DNA from: CAVOEB01 sp965249645
GTDB lineage: Bacteria; Pseudomonadota; Alphaproteobacteria; UBA828; JAPUJA01
DNA length: 64,000 nt
Reading direction: 5' to 3'
Assembly: GCA_965249645.1 (NCBI GenBank)
Contig: CBDFML010000011.1
Span: forward strand, 1 to 64,000
Made by a program: the position numbers and the translations under genes. This document shows positions 17,066 to 25,337 of the stretch, piece by piece. Below the pieces are notes generated by a model, which saw only the letters and a list, made by a program, of their open reading frames with translations, searched no databases and was not told where the DNA came from. The stretch's first letter is position 1, and every line of letters begins with the position of its first letter.

Positions 17066-17494
17066 CTAGAGCTTCTTCGGATTGCCCTCGAGCATCTCGC
17101 CGTCCTCGCCGTCGTCCGTGCCATCGGGCTTGTACCAGTGAAGTTTGTTGCCATCGAAAAGCTGGACGTACCAGCAGCCGTCATAGCCGGTGCCCTGGTA
17201 GTCGAGGCAGAACAGACTATTCGAGATGGTCCACTTGCCGCGATACTTGTCGCGGTCCCACAGACCCTTGAGCGAGCCGTTGGGCTTGTAGTACTCCCAG
17301 TACTTCTTGCCGTAATCTAGGTCGAACAGGGTGTTTTCGACGAACACCTCGGTGAGCTCGGCGTCGTCGAGTACGTCCACCCCTTCCGGCGGTGTCGCGT
17401 CGGCCGGCGGCTTCGCGCTGCCCGCCTGGGTGGGGTTGAAGGCCAGCATGCCCGCCACGAACGCCGCGACCGCGATTGCTCCAATAAGTCTCAT
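17066..17494 (-). CDS. small secreted protein of unknown function
   Basis: A 142-residue protein with a clear signal peptide (MRLIGAIAVAAFVAGMLAFN, cleavage probably after the TQA at residues 22-24). The mature part has two similar aromatic segments, KKYWEYYKPNGSLKGLW near residue 63 and GNKLHWYKPDGTDDGE near 115, with two cysteines between them (SLFCLDY and YDGCWYV) that could form a disulfide. It resembles small periplasmic alphaproteobacterial proteins of the DUF995 type, but I am not certain. GGGAGA lies upstream of ATG 17494. It is followed by a good terminator and seems to be a single-gene unit. Confidence 0.7.
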   Translation of the reverse strand: MRLIGAIAVAAFVAGMLAFNPTQAGSAKPPADATPPEGVDVLDDAELTEVFVENTLFDLDYGKKYWEYYKPNGSLKGLWDRDKYRGKWTISNSLFCLDYQGTGYDGCWYVQLFDGNKLHWYKPDGTDDGEDGEMLEGNPKKL

Positions 17495-17541
17495 TGCGTT
17501 GTCTCCCTCAAATTCGGGCCCTCATGCGGGCCCCTGCCGGA

Positions 17542-18644
17542 TCAGAACCCGGCTTTGACCTCTTCGAACATCTGAATGAGCGCCTCGTAATTGTCCGGCA
17601 TGCCCCGATCACGGCGTTATTCAGAAATGCTGCCTGGTCCCGCGGCAGGCCGATGTCGTCGAGATCCTCGCCCGCGAACATCTCCGCCGTCTTGCTGTTC
17701 GAATGGCCGTAGCCGTACTCGGTCATGTTGTAGGCGCCCGAGCGCGGGTCGAGACGGGCATCGAGCAGATCGTAGGCCCGGTCGGGATGGGGCGCGTCCT
17801 TGATCATGACGTAGCCGCAGGCCCAGACGAGAGCGCCTTCCTTGGGCTCCATGTAGCGCACCGGGACATCGTCCCAGCGCAGATTGATGGGGCTGTCGTT
17901 CCAGGTCAGTGCGGCGACCAGCTCGCCCGACGCCAGGCCCTGCTCGACCGACGAGAGATCGTTGGTGTACATGCGCAACAACGGCTTTTGCCTGGCCAGC
18001 AGCTCCTTGAGCTCGGCGATCTGATCAAGGGTCATGTGGTAGGGATCCATGCCCGCAAAAATCGCGGCGATGAAGCCCGTATCGCCCACGGCGTCGATCA
18101 CCGCCAATTTGCCCGCGTAGCGCTCGTCCCACAGCAGACTGTAGGATTCCTCCTCGATGTCGACCAGATCGGTGCGGTAGGTTATCGAGGTCCAGCCCCA
18201 ATCCCACGGCACGAAGTAATGCTCGCCGCCGAAGATGGTGCCGGGCAGGTTCTGCATCATCGGGTAGAGGTTCGGCCAGTTGGACAGGCGCTAGACGTCG
18301 ATCGGCTGGATCAACCCGGCGTCCATCCATTTCTGGATGATCGAGCTGCACGGATGGGCAAGGTCGGGCTTGAAGCCCGCCGCGACCTTGGCGAACGCTT
18401 CGTCCTCGTCGCCGAACAGGCTGAAATCCGGCGATTCGCCGTATTTCTCGATATAGGCGTCGTCGAAACCGGGCAGCTCGTAGCCGCCCCAGGTGAACAT
18501 CATGGCATGGTCGCTGGCCGCCCGGGCAGTTCCCGGGATCAGGGGCATGGCGGCAATCCCGATACCCGCGGCGCCCAGCGCCATCATCTCGCGCCGCGTG
18601 TGCCCCATCGGCCCGGCGCCGCGCGCTCTGCGATTCCTGATCAT
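17542..18644 (-). pseudogene. broken PotD-like extracellular solute-binding protein
   Basis: The reading frame from ATG 18644 (GGGAG upstream) begins with a Tat-type signal (HTRREMMALGAAG) and continues as a spermidine/putrescine-type binding protein. It is interrupted by an in-frame TAG at 18291-18293 after GLIQPIDV. The same frame resumes with RLSNWPNLYPMMQNLPG and runs through the whole second lobe. Near the end a one-base loss in a four-C run at 17603-17606 shifts the frame; the alternative frame gives MPDNYEALIQMFEEVKAGF and a stop at 17542, the usual end of this family. Two independent lesions argue for a pseudogene, though sequencing error at the homopolymer cannot be excluded. No permease or ATPase genes are adjacent. 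Confidence 0.82.
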
Positions 18645-18768
18645 GTGCGTTTCTCCCTTTGGCAAGGTTCAGAATGGCTGATTGCACACAGCTAATTTGA
18701 CGGAATGATGGCAGATTTCGAACCCCTGCGGCAAGTGCCGCGCCATAACCCGCAAGAATCGAGGAGCT

Positions 18769-19452
18769 TCAGCGCCAGGTAACGGGGTAGAAGGTATCTT
18801 CGGACCAGAGCTTCTTGGGCCGCTCGCTATCGATGGTGTAGTTGGTCTCGCGTATCTCGAACAGGCGACGGCCCAACGCGTGCGCCTCGCCCACGGGGTT
18901 TGAGGGATCTTCCAGGGTGTCGCCGCGCGCGTTGCCCACGCCCACGACGAAGCCGACGAAATCGTGACGCAGGTAGCGGCAGAGCTCTTCCATGTGGGCG
19001 AGCACGCCGAGGCGCGCGGGCAGGTTGTTTTCCTCCGCGCTCATTAGCACGGCGCACTTCTTGTGCTGGAAGTCGCGGATCACCCGCTCGCATTCGGGAT
19101 GGCCGGCCGACATACAGCAGAACGAGCGGTCGAGCATATTCTTGAAGATGCCCGAGACGCCGTACCAGTAGAGCGGCGTGGCGTAGACCCAGGCGTCGGC
19201 GGGCAGCATCTTTTCAAAAAACATTTCTTCGAAGCGGTCGCCGATGGCGCAGTGGCCGTCGGGCTTGCGACACTCCTTGCAGTCGCGCAGCATGCCGTCG
19301 ACCCAGTCGGGAATGTGGATCAGTTCGGTTTCGTGACCGGCTTCTCCCGCGCCCTCGCACAGCGCATCACCCAGGCGGCGCGCATTGCCGTTGCGTCGCG
19401 GACTGCCGCACAGCACCACCACCTTTCGTGGCGTGTTGGGTTGGCTGGTCAT
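18769..19452 (-). CDS. NADPH-dependent FMN reductase / flavodoxin-like iron-sulfur flavoprotein family
   Basis: A 227-residue flavodoxin-fold protein. The phosphate-binding loop is VVLCGSPRRNGNAR at the N-terminus, and the family motif around the flavin is ATPLYWYGVSGIFKNMLDR. A cysteine-bearing insertion MLRDCKECRKPDGHCAIGD (about residues 55-75) is like that of the multimeric flavodoxin WrbA/iron-sulfur flavoprotein group. ATG 19452 has GGTGGA upstream; ATG 19464 is also possible. It starts only 33 bases after the 3' end of tRNA-Thr, on the same strand, so the two may share a transcript. It could supply reduced flavin or electrons to an oxygenase, but no direct link is shown. Confidence 0.82.
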   Translation of the reverse strand: MTSQPNTPRKVVVLCGSPRRNGNARRLGDALCEGAGEAGHETELIHIPDWVDGMLRDCKECRKPDGHCAIGDRFEEMFFEKMLPADAWVYATPLYWYGVSGIFKNMLDRSFCCMSAGHPECERVIRDFQHKKCAVLMSAEENNLPARLGVLAHMEELCRYLRHDFVGFVVGVGNARGDTLEDPSNPVGEAHALGRRLFEIRETNYTIDSERPKKLWSEDTFYPVTWR

Positions 19453-19485
19453 GGCGTCCACCATATGGTTGCATCGCCGTCGCGC

Positions 19486-19561
19486 TGGTGCCGCGTGCAA
19501 GACTCGAACTTGCGACCCCAGCATTACGAATGCTGTGCTCTACCAACTGAGCTAACGCGGC
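19486..19561 (-). tRNA. tRNA-Thr (anticodon CGT)
   Basis: The minus strand folds as a complete cloverleaf. The acceptor stem GCCGCGT pairs with ACGCGGC, and the D arm contains TAGCTCAGTTGGTAGAGC. The anticodon stem CAGCA/TGCTG encloses loop TTCGTAA, so the anticodon is CGT and the codon read is ACG (Thr). The T arm has GTTCGAGTC. The discriminator base is A and the 3' CCA is encoded (19488-19486). Confidence 0.97.
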
Positions 19562-19603
19562 AACGCGCTCCGGCGCCGGCCGGTTCGGCCGGAGACGTCG
19601 CGA

Positions 19604-19632
19604 AAGCTAGCGCCGAGGGCATTAACCGTCAA
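19604..19632 (-). promoter_or_regulatory. candidate sigma-70 promoter of tRNA-Thr
   Basis: On the minus strand TTGACG (19632-19627) and TAGCTT (19609-19604) are spaced by 17 bases, about 40 bases upstream of the tRNA 5' end. The -35 box is near consensus; the -10 box is weaker. A GC-rich hairpin lies between it and the tRNA. Confidence 0.5.
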
Positions 19633-19648
19633 TGAAGGTTATTAAAAA

Positions 19649-19829
19649 GCCCTATCCCGCCGCGCGCTGCTTGAGGGCGGTTTTTTCTTGGCCCTACCGC
19701 CCGACCGTTGTTCGCCCTACCGCTCGCACACGTTCGCTGCTTGAAGGCGGTTTTTTAGTTAGCCCTACTGCTATCGCTACATGAGGGCGGATTTTTTTCT
19801 TGGCCCTATCGCTATCGCTACATGAGGGC
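19649..19829 (+). repeat. array of palindromic repeats, downstream side of SDR gene
   Basis: About five diverged units begin with GCCCTA at 19649, 19691, 19714, 19762 and 19803. Complete units end with TTGAGGGC or ATGAGGGC, usually then GG and a run of T residues, so each can form a hairpin (GCCCT/AGGGC outer stem). One inner part is CGCTATCGCTAC. All units face the same way. The T-runs are on the plus strand while the adjacent genes are on the minus strand, so they do not look like normal terminators for those genes. Confidence 0.8.
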
Positions 19830-20615
19830 TTACTCATTCCGCAAAAACGAATCCGGGTCTTCGGGCAGGATCTGGCCACCGTCGACGACGATCGCCTGGC
19901 CGGTGGCGAACTTGGCCTGGTCGGAGGCGAGATAGACCATGGCGTAGGCGATATCCGCCGGCTCGCCCAGATGGCCCACGGGAATGTTGCGCTCGACCAC
20001 CTTCACGCCCTCCTCGCCGTAAAGCTTGACCAGGCCCGGGATCATGATGTTGCCCGGACTGACCGCGTTGACCGTGATCCCGTCCTTGGCAAGCTCGAGG
20101 GCGGCCGCCTTGATGAAGGCGTTCACGCCTCCCTTGCTTGACGCATAGGCGGTGAGCCGCGCCTGGGCGACATCGGGGCCGGTGATCGACGAGGTGAACA
20201 GGATGCGGCCCCAGTTCTGCCTGCGCATGATCGGGATGCACGGCTTGGTCAGCAGGAAACACGAGCGCAGGTTGGTGTTGATGGTGTCGTCCCAGGTCTC
20301 GACGGGCATCTCCTCCATGGGCAGGTCGGGATAGATGCCCGCGTTGTGACAGAGAATTTCGAGCCCGCCGTATGTTTTTGCCGCGAAGGCGACGAGCGCG
20401 TTGCACTCGTCTTCGTCTCGAATATCGGTCTGGCGATAGACCGCATCGCCGCCCGCTTTGCGGATCGCCTCGGCCACCGCTTCGCCTTCGTCCACCGTGC
20501 GCGAGGCACAGACCACCTTCGCGCCTTCGGCGGCGAACACCGTGGCGATGCCCTCGCCGATGCCCCGGCCCGCGCCGGTCACGATGGCAATCTTCCCCTC
20601 TAGATTGATGCTCAT
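19830..20615 (-). CDS. short-chain dehydrogenase/reductase (SDR), classical
   Basis: A 261-residue Rossmann-fold SDR. The cofactor loop is VTGAGRGIGEG, the NAG motif is NAGIYP, and the catalytic Ser (FTSSITG), Tyr and Lys (AYASSKGG) are present. The C-terminus has GQAIVVDGG typical of 3-oxoacyl-reductase-like SDRs. After the first beta strand pair there is CASRT, an arginine typical of NADP use. AGGAGA upstream supports ATG 20615. The gene is isolated between two arrays of the same palindromic repeat, which is unusual and may mean it arrived as a unit. Substrate unknown. Confidence 0.9.
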   Translation of the reverse strand: MSINLEGKIAIVTGAGRGIGEGIATVFAAEGAKVVCASRTVDEGEAVAEAIRKAGGDAVYRQTDIRDEDECNALVAFAAKTYGGLEILCHNAGIYPDLPMEEMPVETWDDTINTNLRSCFLLTKPCIPIMRRQNWGRILFTSSITGPDVAQARLTAYASSKGGVNAFIKAAALELAKDGITVNAVSPGNIMIPGLVKLYGEEGVKVVERNIPVGHLGEPADIAYAMVYLASDQAKFATGQAIVVDGGQILPEDPDSFLRNE

Positions 20616-20645
20616 GTCTCTCGATCTCCTGTTTTTAAGAGTTTC

Positions 20646-20764
20646 GCCTTATCGCTCACTGCCACTCGTTGCTTGAGGGCGGTTATTTAATTGCCCTAGC
20701 GCGCTTTGCGCTGCTTGAGAGCAGTTATATATTTGCCCTATCGCGCTTTGGGCTGCTTGAGGGC
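20646..20764 (+). repeat. array of palindromic repeats, upstream side of SDR gene
   Basis: Three units of the family seen at 19649-19829 begin at 20646 (GCCTTA), 20693 and 20736 (both GCCCTA). Each ends with GCTTGAGGGC or GCTTGAGAGC, two followed by GGTTATTTAA or AGTTATATATTT. In the second unit the inner bases AGCGC/GCGCT also pair. The orientation is the same as in the first array. The last unit ends four bases before the hemY stop codon. Confidence 0.8.
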
Positions 20765-20768
20765 ATGG

Positions 20769-22202
20769 CTACGTCATTCGTGCGGCACGCTCGGCAGGCG
20801 TTTCGCCGGCTTTCTCCTTCGCCCGCCTGGACGGGGGCTTCTTCGGTGCCGCCTCCGGCTTCGGCGGCAGATCGGGACCGGTCTCATCGCTCGCGGGCGC
20901 GACGGCTGCCCGGGGTGCGGGCGGGCTGCGCCACTCGAAGCGGTCGAACGCACCACAGGCGGGACAATGCATCGCCCACGCCGCCGCCGGCGCGGCGCAT
21001 TCGGCGCAGACCCAGACGGGGTCGGGTGCGGCGCGACTCGCCTCGAGCAACCAGCGCCGCCCCGCCTCGAGGTCGCCAGTGTCGCCCTCCTCGAGGTCCG
21101 CCTTCAAGCGAAAGATTCCCGCGCTGGACCGGACCGCGGCGGCCGCGTCGAGATGGCGGCGCGCCTGGCCCCACAGACGGGCATCGAGCGAGGCCCGGGC
21201 TAGCAGCAGGTGGCTCTCGACGTGGTCCGGATTGTGGGCGACGACCTTTTCGACATGGCCCGCGCGTTCCGCCGGGGTGGAGTCCACAACGGCATCGAGC
21301 AACAATGCTCCCAGCTCGGGGTGTGGTGCGCTCTCCCAAGCCTCGGCAAGGATTTTTTGCGCCCGGCCCGGCTGCCCTGCCTCGATCTCCAGCTCGGCGG
21401 CCAGCGCGGCAGCCGGCACCAGATCGGCGGCGAACTCGCGGGCGCGCCCGGCAAAGCGACGCGCATCAGCGGGGTTGCCCGCGGCTTTCGCAGCCTGTGC
21501 CCGGCCCAGCATCACCAGCGCGCGCCGGCGGGTGCCGAGCGCACGATCGAGGACGCGGTGCTTGAGCGCCGCCTGCAAGGTGGCCTCGGCGTCGATCCAT
21601 TCGTTGGCTCGCATCTGCAGCTCGAGCAGGGTGGTCAGCACCCAGGGTGTGTGAGGGCGCAGGCGATAGGCTTTTTTCACCAGCTCCAGCGCGCGCGCAC
21701 GATCGCCCGTCTTGGTCGCGTCGACGAGCAATCCGCGCAGGCCCAGGAACTCGGTTTCGGGACGCGCCAGCATGGCCTCGAAATAACTCTTCGCCGCGCG
21801 CTCGTCGCCCTCGAGCTGGGCGGCCTGGGCGGAGAGCAACAGGGTGAGCGGCGGCTCGCTGAGCAGCGAATCGGCGCGTCGGGCAAGCCGCCGGGCGCCG
21901 CGGGCATCGCCCGCAGCCGCCGCAACCAGGCCCAGGGTCAGCGCGCGATAGCCGCGTTGCTCGCGGCGCCTCCGGCGCGCCGCACGAAACCCCGCGGGGC
22001 CGTGCCAGATCATCCGCACCCCTTCGAACAGGGCGACGCTCAACGCCGCCGCCAGCGCCGCCGCGCCGACCAGGACCGCGACGGAAGTCTCGATGCGGTA
22101 GGCTTCCCAGTCGAGCACGACCTTGCCCGGGTGATCCGCCACCCACACGGTGACGAAGGCAGTCGCCGCAATCGCCAGGCAGAGCAGGAACAGCCGGGTC
22201 AT
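20769..22202 (-). CDS. hemY: HemY-type TPR membrane protein
   Basis: A 477-residue protein of the HemY N-terminal family. Two membrane helices occupy residues about 3-20 and 40-62, followed by the conserved FEGVRMIWHGPAGFRAARRRRR and a long alpha-helical TPR region rich in Ala and Leu. Near residue 395 there is a zinc-ribbon-like CAECAAPAAAWAMHCPACG, common in alphaproteobacterial HemY. The C-terminus is basic and proline rich. It is the last gene of the hemC-hemD-Mic60-hemY unit and overlaps the upstream stop by four bases (ATGA). HemY is an inner-membrane protein linked to late haem synthesis; it is not the oxygen-dependent protoporphyrinogen oxidase of the same name in Gram-positives. Confidence 0.9.
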   Translation of the reverse strand: MTRLFLLCLAIAATAFVTVWVADHPGKVVLDWEAYRIETSVAVLVGAAALAAALSVALFEGVRMIWHGPAGFRAARRRRREQRGYRALTLGLVAAAAGDARGARRLARRADSLLSEPPLTLLLSAQAAQLEGDERAAKSYFEAMLARPETEFLGLRGLLVDATKTGDRARALELVKKAYRLRPHTPWVLTTLLELQMRANEWIDAEATLQAALKHRVLDRALGTRRRALVMLGRAQAAKAAGNPADARRFAGRAREFAADLVPAAALAAELEIEAGQPGRAQKILAEAWESAPHPELGALLLDAVVDSTPAERAGHVEKVVAHNPDHVESHLLLARASLDARLWGQARRHLDAAAAVRSSAGIFRLKADLEEGDTGDLEAGRRWLLEASRAAPDPVWVCAECAAPAAAWAMHCPACGAFDRFEWRSPPAPRAAVAPASDETGPDLPPKPEAAPKKPPSRRAKEKAGETPAERAARMT

Positions 22203-23488
22203 GGCGCTCCGGCCTCGTCGGGCGCGGTCACAAGCGATGCGGCAACAAGGTGCCCCAAAAGGGCCAGCGCGTCTTCCGAGTCAAGCCGGGTGCGGGCGTC
22301 CGAGAGCCAGTCTCGCGCAGCCTCGCGTGCGGCGCCCTCGAGCCCGTCAAGTTCGGCCACTGCGCCCGCCAGTTCGCCGGCGGCGAGCCGCACCTCGGCG
22401 CGGGCCACCCGGGCCTCGGCGGAATTGCCCTCGATGCCGTCGCCGGTGCGCCGCACCGAGACGACGCCCGCCAGCTTCTGCAGGGTTTCGTCGACCCAGC
22501 CCGCCCCTTCGGGCGCCAGCGCCGCGGTGACGACGGCGCGCGCAAGGGCCGGAAAGCGTGCACGCAGGGCCTCGCGGGTGGGCACTCCGTGCTCCGCATG
22601 AGCTTCCAACGAAGCAAGCGCCGCCGGGGCGTCGGGCTGATCGGCCAGCAGGGGAGCAATGCCGGCGAGCTTCGCGGCAAAGGGTGCGCCCCGGGCGAGT
22701 GCGTCGCGCAATTGGGCGAGCCCCAGCACGAGGGCCAGGGACTCGATGCCGGGATCGGGCCGGGCGGCCCGCTGCGCCTCCAGCGCATCGAGGCGAATGC
22801 TGAGCGCCGCGAATGTCTCGCCCAGCGCCGCAAGCTCGGTGACCAATGCTTCGCTTAGGGCGGCGCCTGTCCCGTCGCCCGCCACGCCGGCGCCGAGCGC
22901 GAGGCGAGCGTCGATCTCGTCGAGGCGGGCGGCGAGGAGCGCGGTATCGGGCGACGCCATTGCTGCGCCGGCCGCTTCAAGGGTCGCAATCCGTTCGGTC
23001 AGCGCATCGACCGCCGTCGCCTGCGGGACCGCGAGCCCGGCCAAGTTCCGTTCGATAGCGGCAAGCCTCGCGTCCAACCCCGCACTGTCGGTCGCGGACA
23101 CCGGGGGTGAAATCTCCGGGAGCGGAGGCTCCGGGGCAGACGTTTCCAGAGGAGCCGGCTCGACCGGCGGGCCGGGGCGAACCCCCTCCATAATCAAAGG
23201 CCACAGGCCGTAGAGCGCGGCGGCCACGACCACGCCCGTGAACAGCAACACGCCCACCAACCGGGTCCGGCGCCGCTTCGGGCGGGCGCCCGCGAAGAGC
23301 GCCGGATCGGCCTCGGCGCCAGGCGGACGGGCTGCGTCATCGGGCCGATTTGCGGTGCCTGGCCGGGCCGGCTTGCCCGGTTTTGCCGCGCCGGCCGCGC
23401 CTTTGACCGGCGGCGAGGTGCCGGGGGATGGCCCAGAAGAAGCGGCGCGGGTCTTGTTGCTGGATTTGGAGCGTTTGCGCTCGGCCAT
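22199..23488 (-). CDS. mic60: alphaproteobacterial Mic60/mitofilin-like inner membrane protein
   Basis: A 429-residue protein with a disordered Lys/Pro/Ala-rich N-terminus (about 1-72), one transmembrane helix (VGVLLFTGVVVAAALYGLW), a proline-rich linker and then a helical coiled-coil-like region (repeated LAAIERNLAG, LTERIATLEAAGA, LLAARLDEIDARLALG), ending in a conserved helical C-terminal domain with ARAEVRLAAGELAGAVAEL. This is the architecture of bacterial Mic60, which shapes intracytoplasmic membranes, and its position between hemD and hemY is the usual one in Alphaproteobacteria. It overlaps hemY by four bases and follows hemD by seven. Confidence 0.85.
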   Translation of the reverse strand: MAERKRSKSSNKTRAASSGPSPGTSPPVKGAAGAAKPGKPARPGTANRPDDAARPPGAEADPALFAGARPKRRRTRLVGVLLFTGVVVAAALYGLWPLIMEGVRPGPPVEPAPLETSAPEPPLPEISPPVSATDSAGLDARLAAIERNLAGLAVPQATAVDALTERIATLEAAGAAMASPDTALLAARLDEIDARLALGAGVAGDGTGAALSEALVTELAALGETFAALSIRLDALEAQRAARPDPGIESLALVLGLAQLRDALARGAPFAAKLAGIAPLLADQPDAPAALASLEAHAEHGVPTREALRARFPALARAVVTAALAPEGAGWVDETLQKLAGVVSVRRTGDGIEGNSAEARVARAEVRLAAGELAGAVAELDGLEGAAREAARDWLSDARTRLDSEDALALLGHLVAASLVTAPDEAGAP

Positions 23489-23495
23489 GACCTGT

Positions 23496-24251
23496 TCAGT
23501 TCCTCGATCCGCCGGAGCCCGACGGGGTGCGGGGGGACCCCGTGTCGAGAAGTGCCAGAACCGCCTTCTGATCCAGACGCTCGGCTACCGCCACCCGCCG
23601 CCAGGCAACGCCGCCGGCTGCCTGCGCCACCGCGTCGCTCAGGCACAGCGCGTCGAGCGATGCGGCGCTTTGGGCCAGGCCCGCCGCGTTCAAAAGAGTA
23701 ACAAACGTGTCCGCGCTACGGGGAGAGAAAAAAAGCACCGCATCCAGGTCTCGCGCCGTCAACGAGGTGCGCAAACCGACCGAGAGCGCGGTGGCGGCAC
23801 GCGCCTCGTAGAGCACCTCGCGGCGCACGGCAAAACCCTCGGCGCCGAGCGCGCCCGCAAGATCTCTGGCAATATGATCGCCCGCGGCATGCACCAGCGG
23901 CCCCGCGTCGGGTCGCAGCCGCACGCACGCCAGCGCCGCCAGCGCCGCGACGTCGCCCGATGCGGCGCAGACCTCGGCAAAGCCGCAGGCTTCGGCCGCC
24001 TCGGCACTCGCCAGGCCGACCGCGAGCAGCGGCAGATCGCGGCGCGAACTCGCTTGAGCAAGCGCGCGCACGCCGTTGGCGCTGGTCACGAGAATCGCCT
24101 GGACGCCCTCGAGATCGAGCGGCGCATCGAGGGAACGGGGCACGATGTCGAGCATGGGCTCGACCAAGGCCTTGACATCCTGCTCGGCGAGCCGGCCGGC
24201 GAGGAGCGCCGCATCCTCGCGCGGCCGGGTGATGACGACACGGCGGATCAT
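23496..24251 (-). CDS. hemD: uroporphyrinogen-III synthase
   Basis: A 251-residue HemD. It starts MIRRVVITRPREDAALLAGR, and the conserved middle motif is AILVTSANGVRALA; the second domain has AVLFFSPRSADTFVTLL. It cyclises hydroxymethylbilane with inversion of ring D to uroporphyrinogen III. The open frame reaches 24584, but the ATG at 24251 overlaps the hemC stop by the ATGA arrangement and matches the family N-terminus. It forms one operon with hemC, Mic60 and hemY. Confidence 0.93.
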   Translation of the reverse strand: MIRRVVITRPREDAALLAGRLAEQDVKALVEPMLDIVPRSLDAPLDLEGVQAILVTSANGVRALAQASSRRDLPLLAVGLASAEAAEACGFAEVCAASGDVAALAALACVRLRPDAGPLVHAAGDHIARDLAGALGAEGFAVRREVLYEARAATALSVGLRTSLTARDLDAVLFFSPRSADTFVTLLNAAGLAQSAASLDALCLSDAVAQAAGGVAWRRVAVAERLDQKAVLALLDTGSPRTPSGSGGSRN

Positions 24252-25210
24252 TTTTGGTCGGCGCCAGCTCCAGTTTCGTCGGCGAAGAAATCGGGCCCGG
24301 CTTTTTCGCGCAATTCCATGCCGAGCTCGGCGCCCAACTGGCGCGCGTGGCCTCGCGGGCCGTGCCGCGAGCCGGCGTGCGCAGCCCGTCCGTCGAGCGT
24401 GACGAGCAGGGCCTGGATGAACAGGTAATCCTCGCCGTCGAGTTCGGCCAGGGCGGCGATCGGGGTTTGGCAGGAGCCGCCGATGGCGGCGAGGAGCGCG
24501 CGCTCGGCGGAGACCCGGAGCCAGGTCGTCGCGTCGTTGATTGGCGCAAGCAGCGCCTGGGTTGCCCGGTCGTCGGCGCGACACTCGACACCGATTGCGC
24601 CCTGGGCGATGGCCGGCAGCATCTCGTCGATCCCGAGCACCGCCACCGCCGCGTCCGCCCGGCCCAGCCGCTTGAGCCCGGAGATGGCGAGCAAGGTAGC
24701 CTCGGCCTCACCCTCGGCAATCTTGCGCAATCGGGTCTCGACATTGCCGCGCAGGCTGACGATCTCGAGGTCGGGCCGGCGCATCAGAAGCTGGGCGGTG
24801 CGGCGCGGCGACGCGGTGCCGACCCTGGCGCCCGGCGCCAGATCGGCCAGCGAGCGTGCGCTCCGGGCAATCAGCGCGTCGCGCGGGTCCTCGCGCGGCA
24901 ACAGGCAGGGAATGATCAGGCCCGGTGGCAGCCAGGCCTCCATGTCCTTCATGGAATGAACCGCAAGGTCGATGGCACCGTCGAGCAGGGCCGTCTCGAT
25001 TTCCTTGACGAACAACCCCTTGCCGCCGATTTCGGTCAGCGGCCTGTCGAGCACGAGATCGCCGGTGGTCTTGATGGCCTCGATGGCGATGGCGTCCTCG
25101 CCTGCGAGCTCAGGGTGAGTCGCCGCCAACCGGGTGCGTACCTCGCGGGCCTGGATCAGCGCCAGCGCGCTGCCCCGGCTGCCGATGCGAAGGCGGGGTG
25201 CCGCGCTCAC
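24248..25210 (-). CDS. hemC: hydroxymethylbilane synthase (porphobilinogen deaminase)
   Basis: A 320-residue HemC. N-terminal IGSRGSALALIQAREV, the catalytic Asp in LAVHSMKDME, the arginine-rich substrate region ASPRRTAQLLMRRPDL and LRGNVETRLRKI, and the dipyrromethane cofactor cysteine in IGGSCQTPIAA are all present. It polymerises four porphobilinogens to hydroxymethylbilane. It is the first gene of the haem operon and is divergent from tsaD across 127 bases, which must hold both promoters. Confidence 0.96.
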   Translation of the reverse strand: MSAAPRLRIGSRGSALALIQAREVRTRLAATHPELAGEDAIAIEAIKTTGDLVLDRPLTEIGGKGLFVKEIETALLDGAIDLAVHSMKDMEAWLPPGLIIPCLLPREDPRDALIARSARSLADLAPGARVGTASPRRTAQLLMRRPDLEIVSLRGNVETRLRKIAEGEAEATLLAISGLKRLGRADAAVAVLGIDEMLPAIAQGAIGVECRADDRATQALLAPINDATTWLRVSAERALLAAIGGSCQTPIAALAELDGEDYLFIQALLVTLDGRAAHAGSRHGPRGHARQLGAELGMELREKAGPDFFADETGAGADQK

Positions 25211-25337
25211 GGGTGCAGAGAAGCAAGGGGGCCGATCATGGGTGCAAGGCTTAGCACAGCTCGAGGCTGGCGGACAGCCGCGCGCAACGCTAAAGTCGCC
25301 CCGCGTTCCATTGCCGCACAGACGCTTGAGGCGCCCG

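Noticed and set aside
19649..20764. Reading the T-tailed hairpins around the SDR gene as ordinary terminators
   Set aside because: All T-runs are on the plus strand, whereas the flanking genes are transcribed on the minus strand, and the hairpins occur in multiple similar copies. A repeat family explains them better.
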